Below, piece after piece: positions 17,610-24,639 of a stretch of DNA of 64,000 nucleotides. Below the pieces are notes generated by a model that searched no databases, was not told the origin of the DNA, and saw only the letters and a list, made by a program, of their open reading frames with translations. Each line of letters opens with the position of its first letter. Positions within the stretch are counted from its first letter, which is position 1. This DNA is from SLDF01 sp964537925 (lineage in GTDB: Bacteria; Bacteroidota; Bacteroidia; Chitinophagales; Saprospiraceae), in the NCBI GenBank assembly GCA_964537925.1, contig CAZICV010000001.1, positions 1,488,001-1,552,000 of the forward strand, written 5' to 3'. Made by a program: the position numbers and the translations under genes.

Positions 17610-18229
17610 AGCAGGCCCAGTGTTTGCAGGGTATCGGAGAGTTCTGTGGCGGGATCGTGCCAGTATGCCCGTATCCCGGCGGCTCGCGCGCCCTCGATGT
17701 GCATGCGCCCGTCGTCGATGAAGACGGTATCCGTACCGTCGCTGCCGATCTCCGCCAGCACATGGTGGAATGCTGATACTTCGGGCTTGCGCAGCCCGAT
17801 CCGGCAGGAGTAGAAGACCCGGTCGAAGCAGTCGGTCTCGAACCGCTGCATCCACGCTGCGCCGTACTTCTCCGAGAGGTGATCGAGATGGGTCTCGTTG
17901 GTATTGCTGAAGAGGTAGACCCGGTAGCGCTCGCGGAGCCGCTGCAGCAGCGCGATCCGGTGGGCGGGTATCTCGCCCAGCAGGGCATTCCAGGCCGGTC
18001 TGAATGCCCCGGCGCTGATCTCCTGCCCGCTCAGGCGGGCCAGTTCGGTGATCATGCCCGCTTCGTCCACCTCCCCGGTCTCGAATGCGCGAAACACCTC
18101 CGGCATGTCCTGGTTGTAGGGATCATACGGGCGCTGCAGCAGGGTATACATGCCCTGCTGCCCGGCCTGCATGTCCAGGTCGAGTATGACATTGCCGAAG
18201 TCCAGCAGGATATTGTTAATTTTTTCCAC
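17606..18229 (-). CDS. HAD-family hydrolase (haloacid dehalogenase-like)
   Basis: A HAD phosphatase of the YihX/epoxide-hydrolase-like group. Motif I has FGNVILDLD (nucleophile-containing region), motif II is YLFSNTNETH, the motif III lysine is in RIGLRKPEVSAFHH, and motif IV is FIDDG. The substrate is probably a small phosphorylated metabolite. The start is uncertain. An ATG at 18325 is in frame, but it would sit 6 bases from the divergent tRNA and adds residues unlike the family, so I favour GTG at 18229 just before the core fold (207 residues). Confidence 0.8.
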   Translation of the reverse strand: MEKINNILLDFGNVILDLDMQAGQQGMYTLLQRPYDPYNQDMPEVFRAFETGEVDEAGMITELARLSGQEISAGAFRPAWNALLGEIPAHRIALLQRLRERYRVYLFSNTNETHLDHLSEKYGAAWMQRFETDCFDRVFYSCRIGLRKPEVSAFHHVLAEIGSDGTDTVFIDDGRMHIEGARAAGIRAYWHDPATELSDTLQTLGLL

Positions 18230-18331
18230 CAGGTCGGAGCTTATGGGAGTGTAAATATGTAAATTCGCACCGTCATTGCGTTGCCGGGCTTTGCGGATCA
18301 TCTTTGTTTTGCATCGCCGTCGCATGATACC

Positions 18332-18405
18332 GGGCCTATAGCTCAGTCGGTTAGAGCACCTGACTCATAATCAGGTGGTCCCAGGTTCGAGCCCTGGTGG
18401 GCCCA
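18332..18405 (+). tRNA. tRNA with CAT anticodon (Met, or Ile2)
   Basis: A 74-base cloverleaf: acceptor GGGCCTA pairs with TGGGCCC (one G-U), D arm with AGCTCAG...TTAGAGC, anticodon stem CCTGA/TCAGG with loop CTCATAA, T arm CCAGG-TTCGAGC-CCTGG, discriminator A. CCA is not encoded (ACCC follows). A CAT anticodon means elongator Met, or Ile2 read after lysidine modification; the sequence alone does not settle this. Confidence 0.93.
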
Positions 18406-18415
18406 CCCACAGAGA

Positions 18416-18446
18416 GGGGATACTGCGAGAGCGGTGTCCCTTTTTT
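18416..18446 (+). terminator. Terminator after the tRNA
   Basis: Stem GGGATACTGC (18417-18426) pairs with GCGGTGTCCC (18431-18440) using two G-U pairs, with a 4-base loop, followed by a run of six T. It lies 11 bases after the tRNA. Confidence 0.8.
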
Positions 18447-18475
18447 ATTTGTGTGACTGGGTAGTGTGGGCCCCT

Positions 18476-18766
18476 CCTGATGGCGTAGAGTTGCACAAGA
18501 TCAACGGTGAGCAGCTTCCGTTAGCGGACAAGACTGTTGACATTGTTTTCACGACTACGGCCCTCTAGCACAATACGGATGAGCAGACGCTGAAAAGCAT
18601 CGTGGCGGAGCTGGCTCGCGTCAGTGCGCATAAAGTCCATATCTTCGAGCGTATAGGGAGTACGATCAAGGGGACTGAGCTGTGCTATGGCCACCCGGTC
18701 GCTTACTATGCGTTCGTGATGGAACAAGGGGCTTTGAGCTACTTAGTGATTCAATTCATAAAATTG
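18476..18766 (+). pseudogene. Remnant of a class I SAM-dependent methyltransferase
   Basis: In one frame this stretch encodes a methyltransferase-11-like C-terminal half: LPLADKTVDIVFTTTAL, an in-frame TAG stop at 18566-18568, then HNTDEQTLKSIVAEL and on to GTELCYGHPVAYYAF. The order and spacing fit a post-motif-II segment of a Methyltransf_11 protein. No SAM-binding N-terminus is found upstream because the tRNA terminator is there. It is truncated at the 5' end and interrupted by a stop, so I call it a broken gene. GC content is like the host, not like the AT-rich operon that follows. It marks the left edge of the inserted region. Confidence 0.6.
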
Positions 18767-18787
18767 ACTTATATTGATATTGTGACT

Positions 18788-18840
18788 CACACAAATGCAA
18801 TTTTAAAGTACATTTGTGTGTGGGGTAGAAATGTACTTTA
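18788..18840 (+). promoter_or_regulatory. Two overlapping perfect inverted repeats at the likely operon promoter
   Basis: Repeat 1 is CACACAAATG (18788-18797) and CATTTGTGTG (18811-18820), with 13 bases between. Repeat 2 is TAAAGTACATTT (18804-18815) and AAATGTACTTTA (18829-18840), also with 13 bases between. The middle arm belongs to both, so the two hairpins exclude each other. TACATTTG at 18809-18816, an exact TAnnTTTG -7 match, lies in that shared arm. This fits a dimeric repressor operator over a promoter of the methyltransferase operon. A weaker -7 match (GATCTTTG, 18979-18986) lies closer to the GTG start. Confidence 0.6.
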
Positions 18841-19008
18841 TTCATTCATAAGCAGAGTTATTGATTTTGGGTAAATAAATTTCTAAGAACCGTTCATTTT
18901 AGAGATAAGAATTCAATAATATTAATAAATTATGGTCCGCGAGCTAAGTTTATTGGCATGTGGGATAAAGAGTATTGTGATCTTTGGACTTGATGAAAAT
19001 CCACATGT

Positions 19009-20079
19009 GTGATTGATAAGTATTCGGTCGTCGATCTTTTCTGTGGCGTCGGAGGGCTGACGCATGGATTTGAAAAAGAAGGCTTCAATGTAGTGGCCGG
19101 AATTGACTTTGATGAAAATTGCAGGCATGCTTACGAAGCAAATAATAAAGCCAGATTCTCACACAGGGATATTGGAGAAACGAGCTCTTCTGAAATAGAG
19201 GATTTGTTTAAGGCGGGATCAAAAAAAATACTGATTGGGTGCGCGCCATGTCAGCCGTTTTCAATTTTCAATCGGAAGGGGGGGGGAGTGATAAGTGAGA
19301 CTAATGATCAACGCTGGAAACTCCTAGATGCTTTCGCTGATCTTATTGTGAAGATAGCTCCGGATATTATTTCCATGGAAAATGTTCCGCTTTTGAGGGC
19401 ATTTAAAGAAGGAAAAGTCTTTGCGAATTTTGTCTCTAAATTAGAGAGCTCAGGATATCATATTTCCTACGGTATACATAATGCTCAAGATTTTGGTGTG
19501 CCTCAAAGAAGGCATAGATTGGTTCTTCTTGGATCACTATATGGTAAGATAGAAATGATCGAGCCAACTCACAAAAATAATTCGGTTTCTGTTCGTGAAG
19601 CCATAGGGGCTTTACCCGTTATTTCGGGAGGTGAGATATCTAAGTCTGATCCGTTGCATCGTGCACGAAAGCTTAATGAGTTGAGTTTGAAACGTATCAG
19701 AGCCACTCCGGAAGGCGGTAGTTGGCGTGATTGGGAGGACGAACTCGTTGCGGAATGCCACAAGAAAGAAGGCGGTAAAGCATTTGGCAGCGCATACGGT
19801 CGCATGAGTTGGGATGAAGTGGCCCCCACCATGACTACATATTGTATCGGGTATAATAACGGTCGTTTTGGGCATCCGGAGCAGGATAGACCAATCTCCA
19901 TTCGTGAAGCTGCTATTATCCAATCTTTTCCGCTGAGTTATGATTTTATTGATCCGGAAATACCCTTTTCATCGAGTCGGCTTGCAAGACATATTGGAAA
20001 TGCAGTGCCTGTACTTTTAGGACAAGCCATTGCTAAAAGCGTTGCTAAACACATCGGATCGATTGAAAATGCCCAATAG
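19009..20079 (+). CDS. C5-cytosine DNA methyltransferase
   Basis: A 356-residue Dcm/HpaII-type enzyme that methylates cytosine in DNA. Motifs in order: I DLFCGVGGLTHGF (9-21), IV with catalytic Cys81 in GCAPCQPFS, VI SMENV (122-126), VIII QRRHR (166-170), a target-recognition region of about 180-290, and X RHIGNAVP (327-334). There is no N-terminal helix-turn-helix. The start is GTG 19009, the first start after an in-frame stop at 18994. It is the first gene of seven in an AT-rich operon and overlaps the next by 11 bases. The presence of a Vsr gene in the operon fits 5-methylcytosine, whose deamination Vsr repairs. The target sequence cannot be read. Confidence 0.95.
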   Translation: MIDKYSVVDLFCGVGGLTHGFEKEGFNVVAGIDFDENCRHAYEANNKARFSHRDIGETSSSEIEDLFKAGSKKILIGCAPCQPFSIFNRKGGGVISETNDQRWKLLDAFADLIVKIAPDIISMENVPLLRAFKEGKVFANFVSKLESSGYHISYGIHNAQDFGVPQRRHRLVLLGSLYGKIEMIEPTHKNNSVSVREAIGALPVISGGEISKSDPLHRARKLNELSLKRIRATPEGGSWRDWEDELVAECHKKEGGKAFGSAYGRMSWDEVAPTMTTYCIGYNNGRFGHPEQDRPISIREAAIIQSFPLSYDFIDPEIPFSSSRLARHIGNAVPVLLGQAIAKSVAKHIGSIENAQ

Positions 20080-22192
20080 CGATGATTTATTAAAATGGCG
20101 ATTTGATGTAAATACTTTTCGCTTGATCGGTCGGGAACTTATAACCGACCGGGTAACAGCAGTGTATGAATTGGTTAAGAACTGCTATGACGCTAATGCA
20201 CGGAAAGTGATTGTCCAGTTTGAGAACGTTGGACTAAATGCGGGAGGCAAGGGTCAAATTACCATTATTGACGACGGGCATGGCATGTCATTTGAGGACA
20301 TAAGAGACAAATGGATGGTGGTTGGCACTGCCAGCAAACGCACTCAACTGTATTCTCCAGCTCCATTCAATCGAAGATACGTAGGTGAAAAGGGCATTGG
20401 TCGGTTTGCAGTTGATAAGCTAGGCGGCAGAGTTGAAATTCTCACTAAGCAAGTCGGGACCACAGAACGATTGGTAGTAACCATAGATTGGAATGAATAT
20501 GAAAGATTATCTCAGCAGTCACAGTTGGAATTATTCACAGACGTTCCGAATCACTATTCTTTCGAACCGGCTGCCATTGAAGAACATGGTACTACACTCA
20601 TAATCAGTTCCATACCGCAACATGAAGTATGGACCGATCTAGATATTAAACGACTTGAGCGAGAGCTGGAAAAAATCGTCTCGCCTTTCTTTCCTCTTAA
20701 TCCCCCCTTTGAGATTTGGTTGAAATCAAATGAATACAAAGACTATTGGAATAAAAAAATCGAAGCGGAGACTATCAAATATTCGAGCCATGAGTTTCTG
20801 CTAGAGTTTAATTTGGAGGAAGGCACTCAAGAATCATTATTTTTTGACAAGAAACACGGCAAAATACTTAAAAGAAGCGCCAAAATTGATTCTTTTGGGC
20901 CAATTAGGCTTCATCTTTATTACTTTAATGAAAAGGCGAAGAGGCAATACAATCAAGTCTACAAGAACGATGATTATCGTGTAGATGGTGTTAAGATATA
21001 TAGAGATGGTTTAATAACCACCCCTTTTGCCGAGTTTGAAAGTAATGTTGATAAAAAAAGAGATATATTAGGTATTGATAAGCGTAGATGGTCTGGAGCT
21101 TGGGACAAGATTGGCACAAGAGAAGTCATAGGTATCCTTGAAATCACAAAAGAGGACAACCCTGAAATCAAGGATGCGACAAATAGGCAAGATTTCGTTG
21201 ATAACAAAGAATATCGCCAATTAAAGGATTTCATTATTTTACAATTAAATGAACTTAGCGAGCTTAAAAAACATGAGCGTGAAGTAGTAAAGGAACAGAC
21301 GGAGATTGCTTTGGAAAGGGCTAATATCGAAATCAAAGAGTTTGAATCAGCTATTGAAAGTATCGAGCGACAGAATCCAAATCTAACTCCCGCACTCGAA
21401 CCTTTACGGCAGCAAGCTAAGAAAATTGATAAGTCGTTAAAAAAGGGGATTCAACAACAGAAGAAAGAGCGACAGGAGTATATCCGTAAAGAGAACATTT
21501 ACTTAAGCCTTATGTCTTTGCAGGATTACGCTGTTCATGTTTCTCATGCAGTTAGAACGTCGTTGGGTAAACTTAAGCGTAAAGCTGAATTCTTCAAGGA
21601 TTATTTCCCCGACCCCAAGTTCACGGAGCTTTTTAAAGAGTACGCTATTGAGATTTATTCGGAAATGGTGAGCCTAAACCGAATAATTGACTTTATGTTA
21701 AGCTACGCAGGCTCGAATATTGATATGGAGGACTTTAATGTTCGAGATCTTTTGATCGATCTTTTTGAAAGAGTATATAAGTCTGAATTTGCTGCTGAGA
21801 ATATCAAAGCGCAAGTCGAGGTACGCGACAGCTTTATTCTGTATGCTAACAAGAAATTCTTTGAAGATATTGTCGGAAATTTGATTTCCAATTCAATAAA
21901 GGCACTTCGCAATATACAGGATAAGATAATTAAGTGTACTGGATTTGTCGAAGATGATCATTTCGTTCTTTACTTTTCGGACAACGGCGAGGGGATTAGG
22001 GCTGGCGATGAGGTGAAAATATTTGAAATGTATTATACTACTACAGCCGATCTCGGAGGAGCCGGCGTAGGTTTGTATATTGTAAAGACACGTGTTGAAT
22101 CACTAAGAGGAGACATTAAAGTAGTTCCCAGCGAGTTCGCTCCTTTTGGAGCGACCTTTAGGATTTCATTCCCATTTAAGAAGGATGACTAA
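20069..22192 (+). CDS. Double-GHKL protein: MORC/Hsp90-like ATPase plus histidine-kinase-like module
   Basis: 707 residues from ATG 20069. N-terminal GHKL ATPase of the MutL/Hsp90/MORC type: ELVKNCYDANA (34-44), DDGHGM (68-73), GEKGIGRF (106-113). Then a probable second subdomain, a charged coiled coil (about 385-470), a dimerisation helix with VHVSHAVRTSLGKL (candidate phospho-His near 490-493), and a C-terminal histidine-kinase ATPase with NLISNSIKAL (604 on), FSDNGEGI (636 on) and GGAGVGLYIVK (663 on). No membrane segment or signal peptide, so it is cytoplasmic. It overlaps the methyltransferase by 11 bases and the receiver-like gene by 1. Family knowledge links MORC-like GHKL proteins to restriction-modification loci. 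Coupling of both ATPase types in one chain points to a sensor kinase role. Confidence 0.85.
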   Translation: MPNSDDLLKWRFDVNTFRLIGRELITDRVTAVYELVKNCYDANARKVIVQFENVGLNAGGKGQITIIDDGHGMSFEDIRDKWMVVGTASKRTQLYSPAPFNRRYVGEKGIGRFAVDKLGGRVEILTKQVGTTERLVVTIDWNEYERLSQQSQLELFTDVPNHYSFEPAAIEEHGTTLIISSIPQHEVWTDLDIKRLERELEKIVSPFFPLNPPFEIWLKSNEYKDYWNKKIEAETIKYSSHEFLLEFNLEEGTQESLFFDKKHGKILKRSAKIDSFGPIRLHLYYFNEKAKRQYNQVYKNDDYRVDGVKIYRDGLITTPFAEFESNVDKKRDILGIDKRRWSGAWDKIGTREVIGILEITKEDNPEIKDATNRQDFVDNKEYRQLKDFIILQLNELSELKKHEREVVKEQTEIALERANIEIKEFESAIESIERQNPNLTPALEPLRQQAKKIDKSLKKGIQQQKKERQEYIRKENIYLSLMSLQDYAVHVSHAVRTSLGKLKRKAEFFKDYFPDPKFTELFKEYAIEIYSEMVSLNRIIDFMLSYAGSNIDMEDFNVRDLLIDLFERVYKSEFAAENIKAQVEVRDSFILYANKKFFEDIVGNLISNSIKALRNIQDKIIKCTGFVEDDHFVLYFSDNGEGIRAGDEVKIFEMYYTTTADLGGAGVGLYIVKTRVESLRGDIKVVPSEFAPFGATFRISFPFKKDD

Positions 22193-22809
22193 TGGAGCCG
22201 ATTCAGATATTTATAATTCATGACGACTTACCTGAGAATGACCCTCTCATCATTTCTTTGAAGGAAAAGTATGGAGAATCTAACGTTCGGCTTGAAAAGA
22301 AGTCAAGTAGAGGTCTAGAGTATATACATAATAATCTTTCCAGTAAGCTTATAGTTCTTTTGGATTTTGATTTGGGACAAGGAGAGCCTCATGCACCGGA
22401 AATAATTGAAAAAATAAGACAAGATACATCCTTGATATACGTTATTATTGTTACAGCCAAGCAGTTCTCAGAAATATCTTCATATGATCTAGTTAAATTT
22501 ATAAATAATGAAGCTTTGGCTATAATTCAAAATACAGCTGATACAAGTGAAATCGTAGCTTTGGTTGATAAGGCTGCACATGAATTGGACTCTAGAGTCG
22601 ATTGTGTATTAGAACAATGGATTGCTAAGCGACCTAAAGAGGAAAAGCTCAAACCCTACTTAACTACTCGGTCTGGTAAAGTCTACACACTGGATAATTT
22701 AATTGTGGAGATAAGAAAGGAGACCGAAATTGGTAAGCGACTAGAAAAAGGAATCTTACAATTGGCTATTGAACAACTCACGAAAGAAGGTAAACAACTG
22801 GATGATTGA
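22192..22809 (+). CDS. Receiver-like (response-regulator) protein with helical tail
   Basis: 205 residues. The first ~125 fit a CheY-like fold: strand then acidic pair D11-D12 (FIIHDD), strand 3 with LIVLLDFDLG (phospho-acceptor candidate D58 or D60), strand 4 IIVTAK with the conserved Thr (T88). The usual lysine of strand 5 seems replaced (FINNEALAII). The remaining ~75 residues are charged and mostly helical, with no recognisable DNA-binding motif, so the output is likely protein-protein. It starts inside the stop of the kinase-like gene (TAATG). The genetic pairing suggests it receives a signal from that protein. Confidence 0.65.
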   Translation: MEPIQIFIIHDDLPENDPLIISLKEKYGESNVRLEKKSSRGLEYIHNNLSSKLIVLLDFDLGQGEPHAPEIIEKIRQDTSLIYVIIVTAKQFSEISSYDLVKFINNEALAIIQNTADTSEIVALVDKAAHELDSRVDCVLEQWIAKRPKEEKLKPYLTTRSGKVYTLDNLIVEIRKETEIGKRLEKGILQLAIEQLTKEGKQLDD

Positions 22810-23473
22810 ATTTGTCATTGCATACGATGAAAAAGACGAGGAGCTAGGAACCTATTTCCAGAAGTGTAGAGACAAGCTTTTAGCGCTTGTGGCAGGTATT
22901 ACCGACTTTTCACATGCGTCCCATGATGTCCCATCCGATCGATGTAATCGACAGTATCTTGACATAGCGTTGGAGCGACTCAAGGAAATCCCTTTCGTTA
23001 TTACAGCTTATATGCATGGTAAAGAAACACAATTGACAGTCAATGGCGGCCGCTTTATAGACGTTGATGATGACAATACTTTCTTCCGAGGAGCCTTTTT
23101 TTATACAAATAGTTGCTCTAGCGGAAAGGTGCTAGGTCCTAAGCTTATCGATCAGCAATGTGAAGTGTTTATCGGCTTTGATCAAGATGTGGTGGTGTTG
23201 CGTGGAGACCACGAGAACTTGTCTATTGATTGTGATAATTGTGGAATCTATGCCTTTCTTTTGCAGGATATCACAGCATTTGAGGCCTATGAGCAAATGA
23301 GGAGGTATTATCTTCAAAAGATTGATGAGCTGAGAAAAGTAGGAGATATTCTGACCGCGGGAGTTTTAATGGCTACTCGAGAATCTCTGGTATTCCATGG
23401 CAACCGAGAGCTAAAAAAAGCCCATTTGGTAAGCCCTATTTGCCATGATAAAGAGATCGAAGGAGTTTCTTGA
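22802..23473 (+). CDS. Putative caspase-like cysteine peptidase
   Basis: 223 residues, no signal peptide. A hydrophobic strand ends in TAYMHG (His72), and a second ends in FFYTNSCSSG (Cys105), 33 residues later. It is followed by VFIGFDQDVVVL (123-133). This order (strand-HG, strand-x-C-x-G, then a strand with hIGF) is the pattern of clan CD peptidases: caspases, CHAT, clostripain/gingipain. I recall similar His-Cys spacing in gingipains. The N-terminal ~60 residues begin with MIEFVIAYDEKDEELG, which fits a first beta strand. I start at ATG 22802, overlapping the previous gene by 8 bases. The assignment is by motif only and unproven. If right, it is a proteolytic effector inside a DNA-modification operon. 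Confidence 0.5.
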   Translation: MIEFVIAYDEKDEELGTYFQKCRDKLLALVAGITDFSHASHDVPSDRCNRQYLDIALERLKEIPFVITAYMHGKETQLTVNGGRFIDVDDDNTFFRGAFFYTNSCSSGKVLGPKLIDQQCEVFIGFDQDVVVLRGDHENLSIDCDNCGIYAFLLQDITAFEAYEQMRRYYLQKIDELRKVGDILTAGVLMATRESLVFHGNRELKKAHLVSPICHDKEIEGVS

Positions 23474-24182
23474 AGTAGCTTACTTTTTGTCTCGATTCGG
23501 GACGGAGCGTCCGCCGAAAATATTAGGTGTAGTCTCATGGAACGAAGCTTATAATCTGTTTTATGAAGCACTCGGTGGGGGGCGGACTATTCTAACGTTC
23601 TCAAGAAGCCTAAAAAATGCGAGAGATGCTTTCGACAGTCACCTTAGCGCCTCCATAAGAATTGGGTGGAGGACATTTCAGAGAGCTCCCAATCCACTAA
23701 GTGCGAATAGCAAAAAGATTTTAGATCGTTTTACAGATTTGAGTGAGAAAGATATCTGGCCGCTAATTGAGCGCTATGCGAGATTGAAAGCTGCCGAATA
23801 TCCACAAGTTTTTGATGAGCTAATCGGCTTGCAAGAAAGCGAAGTTGATTACGGTAAAGCTCAAACAGAAGGCGGTAGAAAAATGATTATCTCCCATCGT
23901 ATTGAACGGATGCCTTCTTTAAGATGGTCCGCACTTCAGATTCATGGATACAACTGTATGGTTTGCGGATTCAATTTCGAAGAAGCATATGGGAAGTGGG
24001 GTAAGGGATTTATCGAAGTCCATCATGTGCGACCTTTGTTTCAAGCTAAAGAAGAGAAAACACTAACAAACCCTGAAACTGACTTGGCGGTAGTTTGTGC
24101 AAACTGCCATAGAATGATTCATCGAAAGCGAGAGTGTGTACTAACACTCGAAGAACTCAAGTCTAAGATCAAAACAAGTTGA
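23445..24182 (+). CDS. HNH endonuclease
   Basis: 245 residues. The C-terminal third is a zinc HNH nuclease: CMVCGF (C171, C174), EVHHVRPL (H193-H194), TNPETDLAVVC (the N/D region), CANCHRMIH (C218, C221, H222, H226). The N-terminal two thirds are mostly helical and of unknown role, perhaps target binding. HNH nucleases of this McrA-like type commonly act as the restriction arm of modification-linked or modification-dependent systems. It overlaps the previous gene by 29 bases and precedes the vsr-like gene by 6. Confidence 0.9.
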   Translation: MIKRSKEFLEVAYFLSRFGTERPPKILGVVSWNEAYNLFYEALGGGRTILTFSRSLKNARDAFDSHLSASIRIGWRTFQRAPNPLSANSKKILDRFTDLSEKDIWPLIERYARLKAAEYPQVFDELIGLQESEVDYGKAQTEGGRKMIISHRIERMPSLRWSALQIHGYNCMVCGFNFEEAYGKWGKGFIEVHHVRPLFQAKEEKTLTNPETDLAVVCANCHRMIHRKRECVLTLEELKSKIKTS

Positions 24183-24188
24183 TTTCTA

Positions 24189-24611
24189 ATGGATACGTTC
24201 ACTAAGATAAAGCGAAGCGAGATTATGGCTTGCGTTTCTTCAAAGGACACCAAGCCGGAAATATGGGTGCGGAAATATCTTCACGCTAGCGGATTGCGCT
24301 ACCGAAAAAACGACATAAGATATCCCGGGAAGCCCGATATACTGATACCCAGGTACAAAGTAGCCTTATTTGTGCACGGCTGTTTCTGGCACGGACATAG
24401 TTGCAAAGCGGCTAAATTACCGGCTACGCACAAGGAGTTTTGGACGAATAAGATCGAGCGCACGAAAGTGCGTGATAAAATCAATAGAGATGGTTTGGAG
24501 AAAATGGACTTTCGGGTAGTCACTGTCTGGGAGTGCGAGATCAACACCGTCGAGAAGCGTGCCAAACGATTGCCGGAGTTGTTATCGGAGATCGTTGGTG
24601 TGGTAGGTTGA
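24189..24611 (+). CDS. vsr: Very short patch repair (Vsr) endonuclease
   Basis: 140 residues, typical length. Vsr nicks next to T:G mismatches that arise when 5-methylcytosine deaminates. Features: SEIMACVSSKDTKPE at the N-terminus, the catalytic Asp in KPDILIP (D50), VHGCFWHGHSC (zinc and active-site residues C65, H68, H70, C72), FWTNKIERTKVRD, and VWECE (C116). Vsr genes travel with C5-cytosine methyltransferases, which matches the first gene of the operon. Confidence 0.95.
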   Translation: MDTFTKIKRSEIMACVSSKDTKPEIWVRKYLHASGLRYRKNDIRYPGKPDILIPRYKVALFVHGCFWHGHSCKAAKLPATHKEFWTNKIERTKVRDKINRDGLEKMDFRVVTVWECEINTVEKRAKRLPELLSEIVGVVG

Positions 24612-24639
24612 TATTGCCGTTTTGTCCGGAGCTATTGGG

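Noticed and set aside
18602..18874. A short plus-strand gene after the tRNA
   Set aside because: Its first half is the distal part of the broken methyltransferase, and the second half is AT-rich intergenic DNA with the inverted repeats.
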